Shown piece by piece: positions 27,234 through 35,029 of a DNA stretch of 64,000 bases. Every line of letters begins with the position of its first letter. Position 1 is the stretch's first letter. Source of the stretch: Lancefieldella sp. Marseille-Q7238 (GTDB taxonomy: Bacteria; Actinomycetota; Coriobacteriia; Coriobacteriales; Atopobiaceae); the NCBI RefSeq assembly GCF_949152215.1, contig NZ_OX424407.1, positions 1,492,530 to 1,556,529 on the forward strand, in the 5' to 3' direction. The notes below the pieces were generated by a model, which was given only the letters and a program-made list of their open reading frames with translations, did no database searches and was not told where the DNA came from. A program made the translations under genes and the position numbers.

Positions 27234-28529
27234 ATGAACATCGAAACGTCTCCGGCGCAAATGCGGAAAAACTATTTTTGGAACACACTTGGCTCTCTGA
27301 TGAACGCTGCGTCAACGGTCCTCATGCTGATGGCGGTGACGCAAACGATGGGTGCTGCTGCAGGAGGTATTTTCTCGCTGGCGTATGCAATTGCGCAGCA
27401 GCTTATGGTGGTCGGTCATTTTGAAATTCGCACGTATCAGGCGACCGATACGGAAGAAAAGTTTCCGTTTGGCGTTTATCTGGGAGCACGCTGTATTACA
27501 ACGGTATGCATGATGGTTGGCGTAGTTGTGTATTCCGCTGCTACGCAGGGATTGACGTACGAGGGATTGCTTTTTACCCTGATTGCTTCGCTGCGCCTGT
27601 TTGATGTTATCGAAGACGTATTTCACGGCATGTTTCAGCAGCACGGACGGCTTGACATTGCGGGCCGTGCGTTTTTCTTCCGGGTATTGACGACGGTTAT
27701 TGCGTTTGCCGTTGGCGTTGTGCTTACTAAGAACTTGCTGGTAGCTTGCCTTGTTTCTTTTGCGGCATCCGCAGTTGTGATGGTTGTGTTGATTTATGCA
27801 CCTGCAAAGGCGGTGGAGTCGCTCAAACCATCTTTTGATCTGCGCTTTATTGGAAAATTACTACTGACTACGACACCGCTTTTTGCCGGATCATTCTTGC
27901 TGACATATGTAGTGGGAGCACCCAAGTATGCGATGGCAAGTTTTATGAGCAAAGAATATCAGACGTTTTATGCGGTGCTCTCTATGCCGGCGATGGTCAT
28001 CAATCTTTTAAGTAATTTCGTCTTTAAGCCGCTTTTGACCGACATGGCCGAGCGCTGGACCTCACGAAATACAGGTGCGTTTTTGTCCCTTATCCTTAAG
28101 GGTTTCGGCGTAGTGACGCTGGCTACAGTACTTACGATGGCTCTTGCATGGCCGTTGGGGGTACCGGTTTTAAGCGCGCTGTACGGACTTGATTTTTCTC
28201 CGTATCAAGTGGAGCTTATGGTGCTTTTGGTAGGAGGGTGGCTTAACGCGCTTACGGTAATCCTCTATTATGCCGTGGTTACGATGAGAAAACAGGTCGG
28301 TGTTTTGGTGAGTTACGCATGCGGTGCCGGTTTTGCTTTTGTGGCCTCAAGTTACTTCATTACAACGTGGGGCATCATGGGCGCCTGCCTTCTGTATGAC
28401 GCATCGCTTTTGGTGCTTGCCATAGTATTCGGCGTTTTTTGTGCGCTGGGATTGCGTGGAGTCAATGTCGAATCCGGCTCTATCAACAACGCTGCCGGCA
28501 GCGGATCCGATGAGGCGGCAGAGCGTTAA
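27234..28529 (+). CDS. Polysaccharide flippase (Wzx/MATE-like)
   Basis: A 431-residue membrane protein with about twelve to fourteen hydrophobic segments and no large soluble domain. It begins with NYFWNTLGSLMNAASTVLMLM, typical of the oligosaccharide flippase (RfbX/MOP) group, and has the first-half pattern TMGAAAGGIFSLAYAIAQQ. It should move lipid-linked oligosaccharide across the membrane. ATG 27234 has GAGAAGGG upstream. It is 84 bases downstream of licD copy 2, probably in one operon. The C-terminal 20 residues are polar and Ser/Gly-rich. Confidence 0.85.
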   Translation: MNIETSPAQMRKNYFWNTLGSLMNAASTVLMLMAVTQTMGAAAGGIFSLAYAIAQQLMVVGHFEIRTYQATDTEEKFPFGVYLGARCITTVCMMVGVVVYSAATQGLTYEGLLFTLIASLRLFDVIEDVFHGMFQQHGRLDIAGRAFFFRVLTTVIAFAVGVVLTKNLLVACLVSFAASAVVMVVLIYAPAKAVESLKPSFDLRFIGKLLLTTTPLFAGSFLLTYVVGAPKYAMASFMSKEYQTFYAVLSMPAMVINLLSNFVFKPLLTDMAERWTSRNTGAFLSLILKGFGVVTLATVLTMALAWPLGVPVLSALYGLDFSPYQVELMVLLVGGWLNALTVILYYAVVTMRKQVGVLVSYACGAGFAFVASSYFITTWGIMGACLLYDASLLVLAIVFGVFCALGLRGVNVESGSINNAAGSGSDEAAER

Positions 28530-28532
28530 ACC

Positions 28533-28919
28533 CTACGTCCGTACGGAGTGGTTGGAATCGGTAATGTGATCGAGGTTCTTCTCGTCACGCAGCTCTTTGT
28601 CGTGAAGGGCGATTGTGGCGGAAAGTGATTCGACCTTATGAGTCAGTTGTGAGATGCTGCAGGACTGGTGAAACAGTTTGATGAGCATCAGGGCGATAAC
28701 AACGACCAAAACAAAGTTACTGGTTGAGACAAACCCAAAAAGTTGAGAAAAGAAAAAAGGAATCTGCGGGATAAGGGCGAACAGCAGAAGAAGGGTCGCC
28801 GATGTAACCCAGAATACCGAATCCGAAATGCGAATTCGCGATTTGCGAACGCTGTGGATAACGATGCCGAGCGCAAAGAGGGCGCCAAGAAGCAAAGAAA
28901 TGCGGAGCATTATGGACAT
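28533..28919 (-). CDS. DUF2304 membrane protein
   Basis: A 128-residue protein with three hydrophobic segments (residues 5-22, 33-55, 63-85) and a polar, coiled-coil-like tail (LTHKVESLSATIALHDKELRDEKN). The order and spacing are those of DUF2304 proteins, which sit next to dolichyl-phosphate-mannose-type GT2 genes, as here: the GT2 gene is 19 bases upstream. They are thought to partner with the transferase in the membrane. ATG 28919 follows AAGGTGG. Confidence 0.8.
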   Translation of the reverse strand: MSIMLRISLLLGALFALGIVIHSVRKSRIRISDSVFWVTSATLLLLFALIPQIPFFFSQLFGFVSTSNFVLVVVIALMLIKLFHQSCSISQLTHKVESLSATIALHDKELRDEKNLDHITDSNHSVRT

Positions 28920-28938
28920 GAGACCACCTTATCTCAGG

Positions 28939-29619
28939 TTATCTAAACCACTGGAACAGAAGAAGTGAAAGACACGTGCGCGCCATATAGACGATGGAGC
29001 TGTAAAAGTTGAGATAACTCTTGCCGCCCTGACGTTCGCGCATCTCGGTCTGAATTTCGCTGACTCGCGCGCCCTTGCGCATTAACAGCGAAATAGTATC
29101 TGGCTCCGGAGAGAAATCAAACGAACGAGCGTAGATATCAATCATTGAGGCGTTGTACATGCGCATGCCGGATGTTGGATCGGTGATACTCTGCCCGGTA
29201 CTGCGTTTGATAAGCCAGCTGATAAGCTTGGAGCCAATCTCTCTAGCGCTTGATCCGCGCTGCTTAGTCACAAAGCGGGATGCGATCACAATATCTGCAT
29301 GGTCGCGCTCGAGCGCTTCTGCCATGACGGGGATGAATTGCGGCATATGCTGGCCGTCAGAGTCAAACTGCACGGCCGCGTCGTACCCATGGTCTTTGGC
29401 ATAGCGCATGCCGGCACGAAATGCCGCTGAAAGCCCGCCGTTGACTGGCAGGCTTATGTAATTGAAGTTGTTTCGGCGGCAGATGGCCAGCGTATTATCG
29501 GCTGATCCGTCGTTGATGACGACGTAATCGATGAATGGGCATGTCTGCGTCAATTCGGTAACAGTATCCGCGATACAAGCTTCTTCGTTGTATGCGGGGA
29601 CGATTGCAAGAATCCTCAC
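28939..29619 (-). CDS. GT2 glycosyltransferase, dolichyl-phosphate-mannose-synthase-like
   Basis: A 226-residue GT2 enzyme. It has AIVPAYNEEACIADTV, VVINDGSADNT (DGS motif), the metal-binding DSDGQHMP (DxD) and SDTISLLMRKGARVSEI-type C-terminal features (EPDTISLLMRKGARV). Relatives make polyprenyl-phosphate sugars that feed cell-surface glycans; which sugar is unknown. GTG 29619 has AAGGAA upstream. It is the first gene of a two-gene unit with DUF2304. Confidence 0.88.
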   Translation of the reverse strand: MRILAIVPAYNEEACIADTVTELTQTCPFIDYVVINDGSADNTLAICRRNNFNYISLPVNGGLSAAFRAGMRYAKDHGYDAAVQFDSDGQHMPQFIPVMAEALERDHADIVIASRFVTKQRGSSAREIGSKLISWLIKRSTGQSITDPTSGMRMYNASMIDIYARSFDFSPEPDTISLLMRKGARVSEIQTEMRERQGGKSYLNFYSSIVYMARTCLSLLLFQWFR

Positions 29620-29688
29620 GATGTTCCTTCTGTGCGGTCCGGTCAGAGTTTTACTGGAATAATAATAGCGTACTCATTGGCTGTTTGT

Positions 29689-29716
29689 TTGAGTTGTCTG
29701 CTTGTTTGAGTATAGT
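29689..29716 (+). promoter_or_regulatory. Candidate promoter of rmlC
   Basis: TTGAGT (29689-29694) and TATAGT (29711-29716) are spaced 16 bases apart. The spacer and flank repeat the string TTGTTTGAGT. It lies about 65 bases upstream of the rmlC start. The match is fair and not unique. Confidence 0.4.
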
Positions 29717-29782
29717 TATCTGTCGGGTCACCAAGCAAGCGGTGAGACAGCAAGTAGGTCATACAGGAAGGGAAGCCGTATT

Positions 29783-30382
29783 GTGGCTGAATTGACAGGA
29801 CGTTCCGTAACATCGGGCAATTTCACGTTTACCCCCACTTCAATTGAGGGCGTAGTAGTAGTTGACGTGAAGGCGTACGGCGACCGCCGTGGGCAGTTTA
29901 TGGAGACCTATCGCCGTGAAGACTTTCTCGCAGGCGGTATTGACGCGAATTTTGTGCAGGATAATCAATCCTCTTCGGTGCAGGGTGTGCTTCGGGGACT
30001 TCATTTTCAAATTGCGCATCCCCAGGCGAAACTTGTTCGGGTCATACGTGGCGCTGTTTTTGACGTAGCTGTTGATTTGCGTGCAGGTAGCCCTACTTGG
30101 GGTATGTGGGAAGGAATTACCCTTTCTGCGGAAAACCGTCGCCAATTCTTTATTCCGCGAGGTTTCGCGCACGGGTTTTTGGTGCTTTCAGACGAAGCTG
30201 AGTTTTGCTACAAGTGTGACGACACCTATCATCCAGGCGATGAAGGCGGCGTTATGTGGAACGATCCCGAGATAGGTATCGTCTGGCCGGCTTTTCTCGG
30301 CGAGAAGAGCTTTGATCCCGCGCGTGTCATCCTTTCCGATAAGGATATGGTGCATCCGCCACTTTCCGCGATACAAAGGTAA
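29783..30382 (+). CDS. rmlC: dTDP-4-dehydrorhamnose 3,5-epimerase
   Basis: A 199-residue RmlC, third step of dTDP-L-rhamnose synthesis. The cupin fold is seen in GDRRGQFMETYRREDF, DNQSSSVQGVLRGLHFQ (catalytic His), KLVRVIRGAVFDVAVDLR and FIPRGFAHGFLVLSD. GTG 29783 is taken as the start, after GGAAGGGAAG at 29764-29775, since the upstream residues do not belong to the family. It is separated from rmlA-B-D by 11 kb and stands alone, which is unusual; together they complete the pathway. Confidence 0.94.
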   Translation: MAELTGRSVTSGNFTFTPTSIEGVVVVDVKAYGDRRGQFMETYRREDFLAGGIDANFVQDNQSSSVQGVLRGLHFQIAHPQAKLVRVIRGAVFDVAVDLRAGSPTWGMWEGITLSAENRRQFFIPRGFAHGFLVLSDEAEFCYKCDDTYHPGDEGGVMWNDPEIGIVWPAFLGEKSFDPARVILSDKDMVHPPLSAIQR

Positions 30383-30448
30383 GCGGCTGAGTCTGCACGA
30401 CAGTACTCAGCAATTTGGCCGATAGCAGCATTTGAGCAAGGTATATAG

Positions 30449-33100
30449 ATGAATGAACGAAACCGCCGTGAGCGCGCGCTTGTTCCCGGCGAGAAAAACC
30501 GTATGAATGAAGCCTCATGGACGCAGGCTTCATCAAGTGCGCTTCAAACGGCAGATCCGCTGCCCGCAGCCGCCTCCATGGAGCTTCTCGCTCCGGCGGG
30601 AGGTCCCGCCGCGTTCAATGCGGCGTTGGCGGCAGGCGCTGATGCTATCTACTGCGGCCTTGGTAGTAGCTTCAATGCGCGGCGCAGCGCTGATAACTTT
30701 GACGATGTTTCATTTGCGGCGGCGTGCAGACGTGCACACCTTGCTGGCTCACGCGTGTATGTGACGGTCAATGTGGTAGTCAAATGGGACGAGATGCAGC
30801 GCGTATTGAGGCTTGTCCGCCGCGCGTGGCTGTTAGGCGCCGATGCCTTCATCATTCAAGACTGGGGTCTTCTGGCACAGGTAAGAGCAACCTGGCCTGA
30901 GATGGAGTGCCATGTTTCCACGCAGGCGAACATTCATGACGCGCGTGGCGTTGCATTCTGTCGTGAAATTGGTGCCTGCCGCGTGACGCTTTCTCGTGAA
31001 TTGACCCTGCAAGAAATTGCCCGTATCGCCCAAGAAGGCGTTGAAGTGGAGTGCTTTGGCCACGGCGCACTTTGTTTTTGCTACTCGGGTATCTGCCATA
31101 TGAGCTCCATGCGCGGGGACCGCTCCGCCAACCGCGGCGCTTGCGCACAACCCTGTCGTCTTCCGTATGTGCTGATGGACGCTGCGCATACGGTTGTTTC
31201 ACGCCCGGAGTTTGACCGCCTGTTGTGTCCCAAGGATTACTGCACCATTGACGACCTGCCGGAGTTAGCGCAAGCGGGCGTAGGTTCGCTCAAGATTGAA
31301 GGCCGCATGAAGGCTCCCGAATACGTCTATTCGGTGGTCTTTGCGTATCGAGAAGCGCTTGACACCTTGGTGACCGGCAAAGACTCCGCTACTGCTGCGG
31401 CCTGCCGCCATCGCCTGCTTAAGCGTTCCTTTAATCGCGGGCTGACTGACGCATATCTGCACGGAACCGCAGGCAATGAAATGATGAGCTACGAGCGGTC
31501 AAATAACCGTGGCGAGACGGTCGGCGAGGTTGTTGGTGGCCGCACGCTTGAAGATGCTGTTGAGAAAAAGGGAGGGCTCAACGGTGGCCGCGTCAAGTTG
31601 CGTCGTTACAAACAGGCGGACGTTGACGTGACGGTGCACGCGCCCATCGGCAAAGGAGACCTGCTCGAAATCAGACCCCTTGATGACCCGACTAAATTCC
31701 TGACTGCCTTGGCGCCGTGTGAAGCCGCGCCTGGAGATACCCTGACGGTCAGAGCCGCTCGTGTGATGCAGCCAGGCTCCATCGTGCGTGTGATTCGCTC
31801 CGAGGCGGCGCGCTTAAAGGCGGAGCAAATCTCCTCATGTGACTATCCCCGTAAACGCGCCGTTACCGTACGCGTTTTTGCAAAAGTTGGTCGGCCGTTT
31901 GCTGTTGAGCTCACTACCGCAGACGGCACCTTTTCCGCTTGCGCTGAAGGCTTTATCGTTGAGGCAGCTCGTACCAAGGCGGTCAGCGCCGCTGAACTTA
32001 CGGAGCATGTAGGCCGCATGGGTGCGACCCCTTTTGACCCCGTCTGTTTTGACATCGAACTTGACATGGGCTGCGGTATGAGCTTTTCTGCTGTTCACAC
32101 AGTGCGCGCGAAGGCCTGCGATGCGCTTGAAAAAGAAATTCTTGCCGCATATAGCAGCCGCGAGAAACACACGGCGCCCCTTTCGCGCCGCGCTGCTGAA
32201 AAAGAGTGCCGCGCTGCTGAAAAGGAACGTCATGCTGCCGGCACTGAGACAACGCTTGTGAAAGATCTCACTTCTGATTGCCCGCGAGTGGCTCCTGCGG
32301 AGGTATGCGCTCTGGTGGTTTCTCCGCGCCAAGCTTATGCCGCGCTTGACGCGGGCGCGAGTCGTCTCTATGCAACCGCTGACGTACTTGAGGAATACGC
32401 GTGGCCGCAGGAGCTGAAACAGCGCATCATACCGTGGCTTGACGAGGTCTGCCGCGAGGTGGACCACGAGCGCCTTGATTCCTTCATTCGCAGCGGGATA
32501 CCCGTAGCTGTCGGCAATATTTCCGAGTTGGCGTTGGCGTATGCACAGGGCGCGGCTCCTGAGATTCGCGAATGTATTCCTATCCACAACGACTATGCGC
32601 TTGCAGCCTTGGCTGGCAGGGGAGCTTGCGGCGTTTGGCTTAACTCTGAGCTGACGCTTGCGGAAATTATTCACCTTGCAAAAAACGCTTCTGTTCCTGT
32701 TGGATACCTGGTCAGCGGTCGTACGCGTACCATGACCTCGGAGCATTGTGTGTTGATGTCAACAGGGAAGTGCGCACATGACTGCGATATGTGCAAGCTG
32801 CGCCTTGAGCCCCACTACCTTTGCGGCATAGACAATGACTACATGCCCGTGATAACGGACCTTCACGGACGCTCGCGCATTTGGAGTCCCAAGCCGTTTG
32901 ACGCGGTTCCTGAGGTGGCAGTGCTGCTTTCAAGTGGTGTTTCTCGTCTGATGGTTGATGCGACGTTGCTTGATCTCAGGCAGACAACGTCGGAGGTAGA
33001 GCGCGTGTGTCTGGCGGTACGTGCCGCTCTCAAGGGCGAGCCTCTGCCGAACCGCCTCGAAGGAGCCAGCGAGGGGCATCTCTTCTCGTCTATCGGCTAA
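30449..33100 (+). CDS. U32 peptidase-family protein (RNA hydroxylation/prephenate type)
   Basis: An 883-residue full-length U32 protein with a DUF3656-like middle part. The first domain begins MELLAPAGGPAAFNAALAAGADAIYCG (given as ELLAPAGGPAAF) and contains the family signature EVECFGHGALCFCYSGIC, with further Cys in RGACAQPC, which would hold an iron-sulfur cluster. The last 230 residues form a second domain with Cys pairs (STGKCAHDCDMCKL). Relatives (RlhA, TrhP) hydroxylate rRNA or tRNA. Which RNA is the target is unclear. ATG 30449 has AAGG upstream; other Met starts exist at 30503. It stands alone. Confidence 0.85.
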   Translation: MNERNRRERALVPGEKNRMNEASWTQASSSALQTADPLPAAASMELLAPAGGPAAFNAALAAGADAIYCGLGSSFNARRSADNFDDVSFAAACRRAHLAGSRVYVTVNVVVKWDEMQRVLRLVRRAWLLGADAFIIQDWGLLAQVRATWPEMECHVSTQANIHDARGVAFCREIGACRVTLSRELTLQEIARIAQEGVEVECFGHGALCFCYSGICHMSSMRGDRSANRGACAQPCRLPYVLMDAAHTVVSRPEFDRLLCPKDYCTIDDLPELAQAGVGSLKIEGRMKAPEYVYSVVFAYREALDTLVTGKDSATAAACRHRLLKRSFNRGLTDAYLHGTAGNEMMSYERSNNRGETVGEVVGGRTLEDAVEKKGGLNGGRVKLRRYKQADVDVTVHAPIGKGDLLEIRPLDDPTKFLTALAPCEAAPGDTLTVRAARVMQPGSIVRVIRSEAARLKAEQISSCDYPRKRAVTVRVFAKVGRPFAVELTTADGTFSACAEGFIVEAARTKAVSAAELTEHVGRMGATPFDPVCFDIELDMGCGMSFSAVHTVRAKACDALEKEILAAYSSREKHTAPLSRRAAEKECRAAEKERHAAGTETTLVKDLTSDCPRVAPAEVCALVVSPRQAYAALDAGASRLYATADVLEEYAWPQELKQRIIPWLDEVCREVDHERLDSFIRSGIPVAVGNISELALAYAQGAAPEIRECIPIHNDYALAALAGRGACGVWLNSELTLAEIIHLAKNASVPVGYLVSGRTRTMTSEHCVLMSTGKCAHDCDMCKLRLEPHYLCGIDNDYMPVITDLHGRSRIWSPKPFDAVPEVAVLLSSGVSRLMVDATLLDLRQTTSEVERVCLAVRAALKGEPLPNRLEGASEGHLFSSIG

Positions 33101-33170
33101 TCGTATCATTTGCCATTCTTTGGGTATGATAGGAGCGTTTACGGCAGCTTTTTAGCAAGGAGAGAATGAT

Positions 33171-33407
33171 ATGGCAGTCAACAGGGAACTTTTGGAAGCT
33201 ACGCTTGACGTTATTCGTCAGAGTCTGCAGGCGGATGGCGGAGATGTTGAACTGATTGATGTGGACGATGATGGAACGGTAACGCTTGAGATGACGGGAG
33301 CCTGTGCCGGTTGCCCCATGTCTGCCTATGACATGTCCGAAGGCATTGAGCGTATCCTCATCGAACATGTTCCCGGCGTCACCCATGTCAGACCTGCGAT
33401 GATGTAG
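33171..33407 (+). CDS. NifU C-terminal-domain iron-sulfur protein (Nfu-type)
   Basis: A 78-residue single-domain Nfu protein: LLEATLDVIRQSLQADGGDVELIDVDD, then CAGCPMS with the CxxC that binds a [4Fe-4S] cluster between monomers (both motifs given in part). It delivers clusters to target proteins. ATG 33171 follows AAGGAGAG. It is close to the U32 gene, itself likely an Fe-S protein, but a 70-base gap separates them, with a 6-bp inverted repeat TATCAT / ATGATA. Confidence 0.9.
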   Translation: MAVNRELLEATLDVIRQSLQADGGDVELIDVDDDGTVTLEMTGACAGCPMSAYDMSEGIERILIEHVPGVTHVRPAMM

Positions 33408-33643
33408 AATCGGCGTTGCATTGGACGTTGCGCGTCTCAGATGACGCGAATTGTAGAAAGAATTGTAGAAATATATTGTAATTCCTGCGATGGCAGCGCA
33501 ATTTTAAACACGCCCTCCTTCTCCTTTAGGTGGGCGTGTTACCGTATACTTCATAGGGTACGGTTTATGGCGTACAGAGAGTCTTGCCGCACGCTTTTGG
33601 CCGCTCTGTTTACATACGATGGTTTTGATGAAAGGCGGACGCT

Positions 33644-34201
33644 TTGGTCCTCTCAGACTATGATATTAAGAGTGAACTTTCAGCTGGTCGTATTATTATT
33701 GAGCCGCTGCTTGAACAAAATATCCAGCCTGCTTCTGTCGATGTGTGTCTCGGTTCAAACTTTAGAATCTTTCGAAATTCCACCCACGCGTTCATTGATC
33801 CTTTGACCTCGCAGGAAGGCCTTACGGAATCTATCGATGTACCTGAGGGCGACGTGTTTGTCCTGCATCCAGGCCAGTTTGCCTTAGGCACTACGCTTGA
33901 GCGCATCGCTATTCCCGATGATATCCTGGGCAAACTTGAAGGCAAATCGACGCTGGGCCGCCTGGGGCTCATGATTCACTCGACAGCAGGCTACGTCGAT
34001 CCCGGCTGGGACGGTGAGCTGACCCTTGAGCTTTCCAACGTCGCAAACCTTCCAATCATCTTGCATCCCGGCATGCGTGTGGGTCAGCTTTCTTTTGAGC
34101 GCATGAGTTCGCCTGTTGAGCGACCCTACGGCTCCAAAAATCTTGGGAGCCATTATCAAGGACAGCGTGGAGCTACCCCCTCGCACATCCTTCAGGATTA
34201 G
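33644..34201 (+). CDS. dcd: dCTP deaminase, probably dUMP-forming
   Basis: A 185-residue trimeric enzyme. TTG 33644 is the start, with AAAGGCGG upstream; it stands where the family begins (MVLSDYDIK). The catalytic strand GKLEGKSTLGRLGLM is followed by HSTAGYVDPGWDGELTLEL and NVANLPIILHPGMRVGQL (quoted in part). The HSTAG motif and the end GSHYQGQRGATPS match M. tuberculosis Dcd, which both deaminates dCTP and hydrolyses the product to dUMP. That removes the need for a separate dUTPase. It is 14 bases before lgt. Confidence 0.9.
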   Translation: MVLSDYDIKSELSAGRIIIEPLLEQNIQPASVDVCLGSNFRIFRNSTHAFIDPLTSQEGLTESIDVPEGDVFVLHPGQFALGTTLERIAIPDDILGKLEGKSTLGRLGLMIHSTAGYVDPGWDGELTLELSNVANLPIILHPGMRVGQLSFERMSSPVERPYGSKNLGSHYQGQRGATPSHILQD

Positions 34202-34215
34202 GTGGCGAGAAGAAC

Positions 34216-35028
34216 GTGTATCTTGACGAACTCTACAAATCCTTAAGTCCTGTTGCTTTTTCGATTGGAGCGCTCTCCGTCCGCTGGTACGGCCTTGCCT
34301 ATCTTGCTGGTTTTACCTTGGCGGGTCTCATACTGTACCGCACCGCGCGCCGCTGGAATCTTACTATAACGGCGGACGATACCCTTAATATCCTCTTAGG
34401 GATTGCATTCGGGGTTATTATCGGAGCACGCCTGTTCTATGTCATTTTTTATGGAGCTGGGTACTATCTCGAGCATCCACTTGATATTTTCGCGCGTGCT
34501 GGCATGAGCTTTCATGGAGGGCTTGTTGGCGCCATTGTTGGCGGTTCGCTTGCCTGCCATTTCTTGCATTTTTCGATTCCCACCATTGCTGATCTCGCGG
34601 CTATCGGCGCTCCGTTGGGTCTCTTCTTCGGCCGCTGTGCAAACTTTGTCAATGGAGAGTTGTGGGGTAAGCCGACAGATCTTCCGTGGGGAGTCATGTT
34701 TGAAACGGGTGGAGCGGTTTACCGTCATCCCTCCCAGATCTATGAGGCTATTCTCGAGGGTTTAGTACTGTTTGCAGTACTTTACGCGCTTTCCCGGAAA
34801 AATCCGCCTCGTCCTCAGGGCACGTTCATTGGTGTGTTCTTGCTGCTTTACGGCATCTTCCGTTTTGTTATCGAGTTTGTTCGCGTTCCGGATGAGCAGC
34901 TTGGATATCTTTTTGGTGGTTTTATCACTATGGGGCAACTTCTCAGCATGCCGCTGGTAATTTTGGGTATTGGAATTCTAGTGTTTGCTCATAAGGCTCA
35001 TCGGCCTCAGGTTGGGAGGATTCGTTAA
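34216..35028 (+). CDS. lgt: Prolipoprotein diacylglyceryl transferase
   Basis: A 270-residue integral membrane enzyme with seven hydrophobic segments. It carries MSFHGGLVGAIVGG near residue 97 and the signature GRCANFVNGELWG (E. coli has GRIGNFINGELWG). It adds the diacylglyceryl group to the lipobox Cys of preprolipoproteins, such as the ABC binding protein at 56379. GTG 34216 has GGCGAGAAG upstream. The next gene starts 2 bases after its stop. Confidence 0.94.
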   Translation: MYLDELYKSLSPVAFSIGALSVRWYGLAYLAGFTLAGLILYRTARRWNLTITADDTLNILLGIAFGVIIGARLFYVIFYGAGYYLEHPLDIFARAGMSFHGGLVGAIVGGSLACHFLHFSIPTIADLAAIGAPLGLFFGRCANFVNGELWGKPTDLPWGVMFETGGAVYRHPSQIYEAILEGLVLFAVLYALSRKNPPRPQGTFIGVFLLLYGIFRFVIEFVRVPDEQLGYLFGGFITMGQLLSMPLVILGIGILVFAHKAHRPQVGRIR

Positions 35029-35029
35029 T

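Noticed and set aside
33507-33540. Terminator before dcd (AACACGCCC / GGGCGTGTT)
   Set aside because: A real stem, but no T run follows on the plus strand; I would call it only a hairpin.
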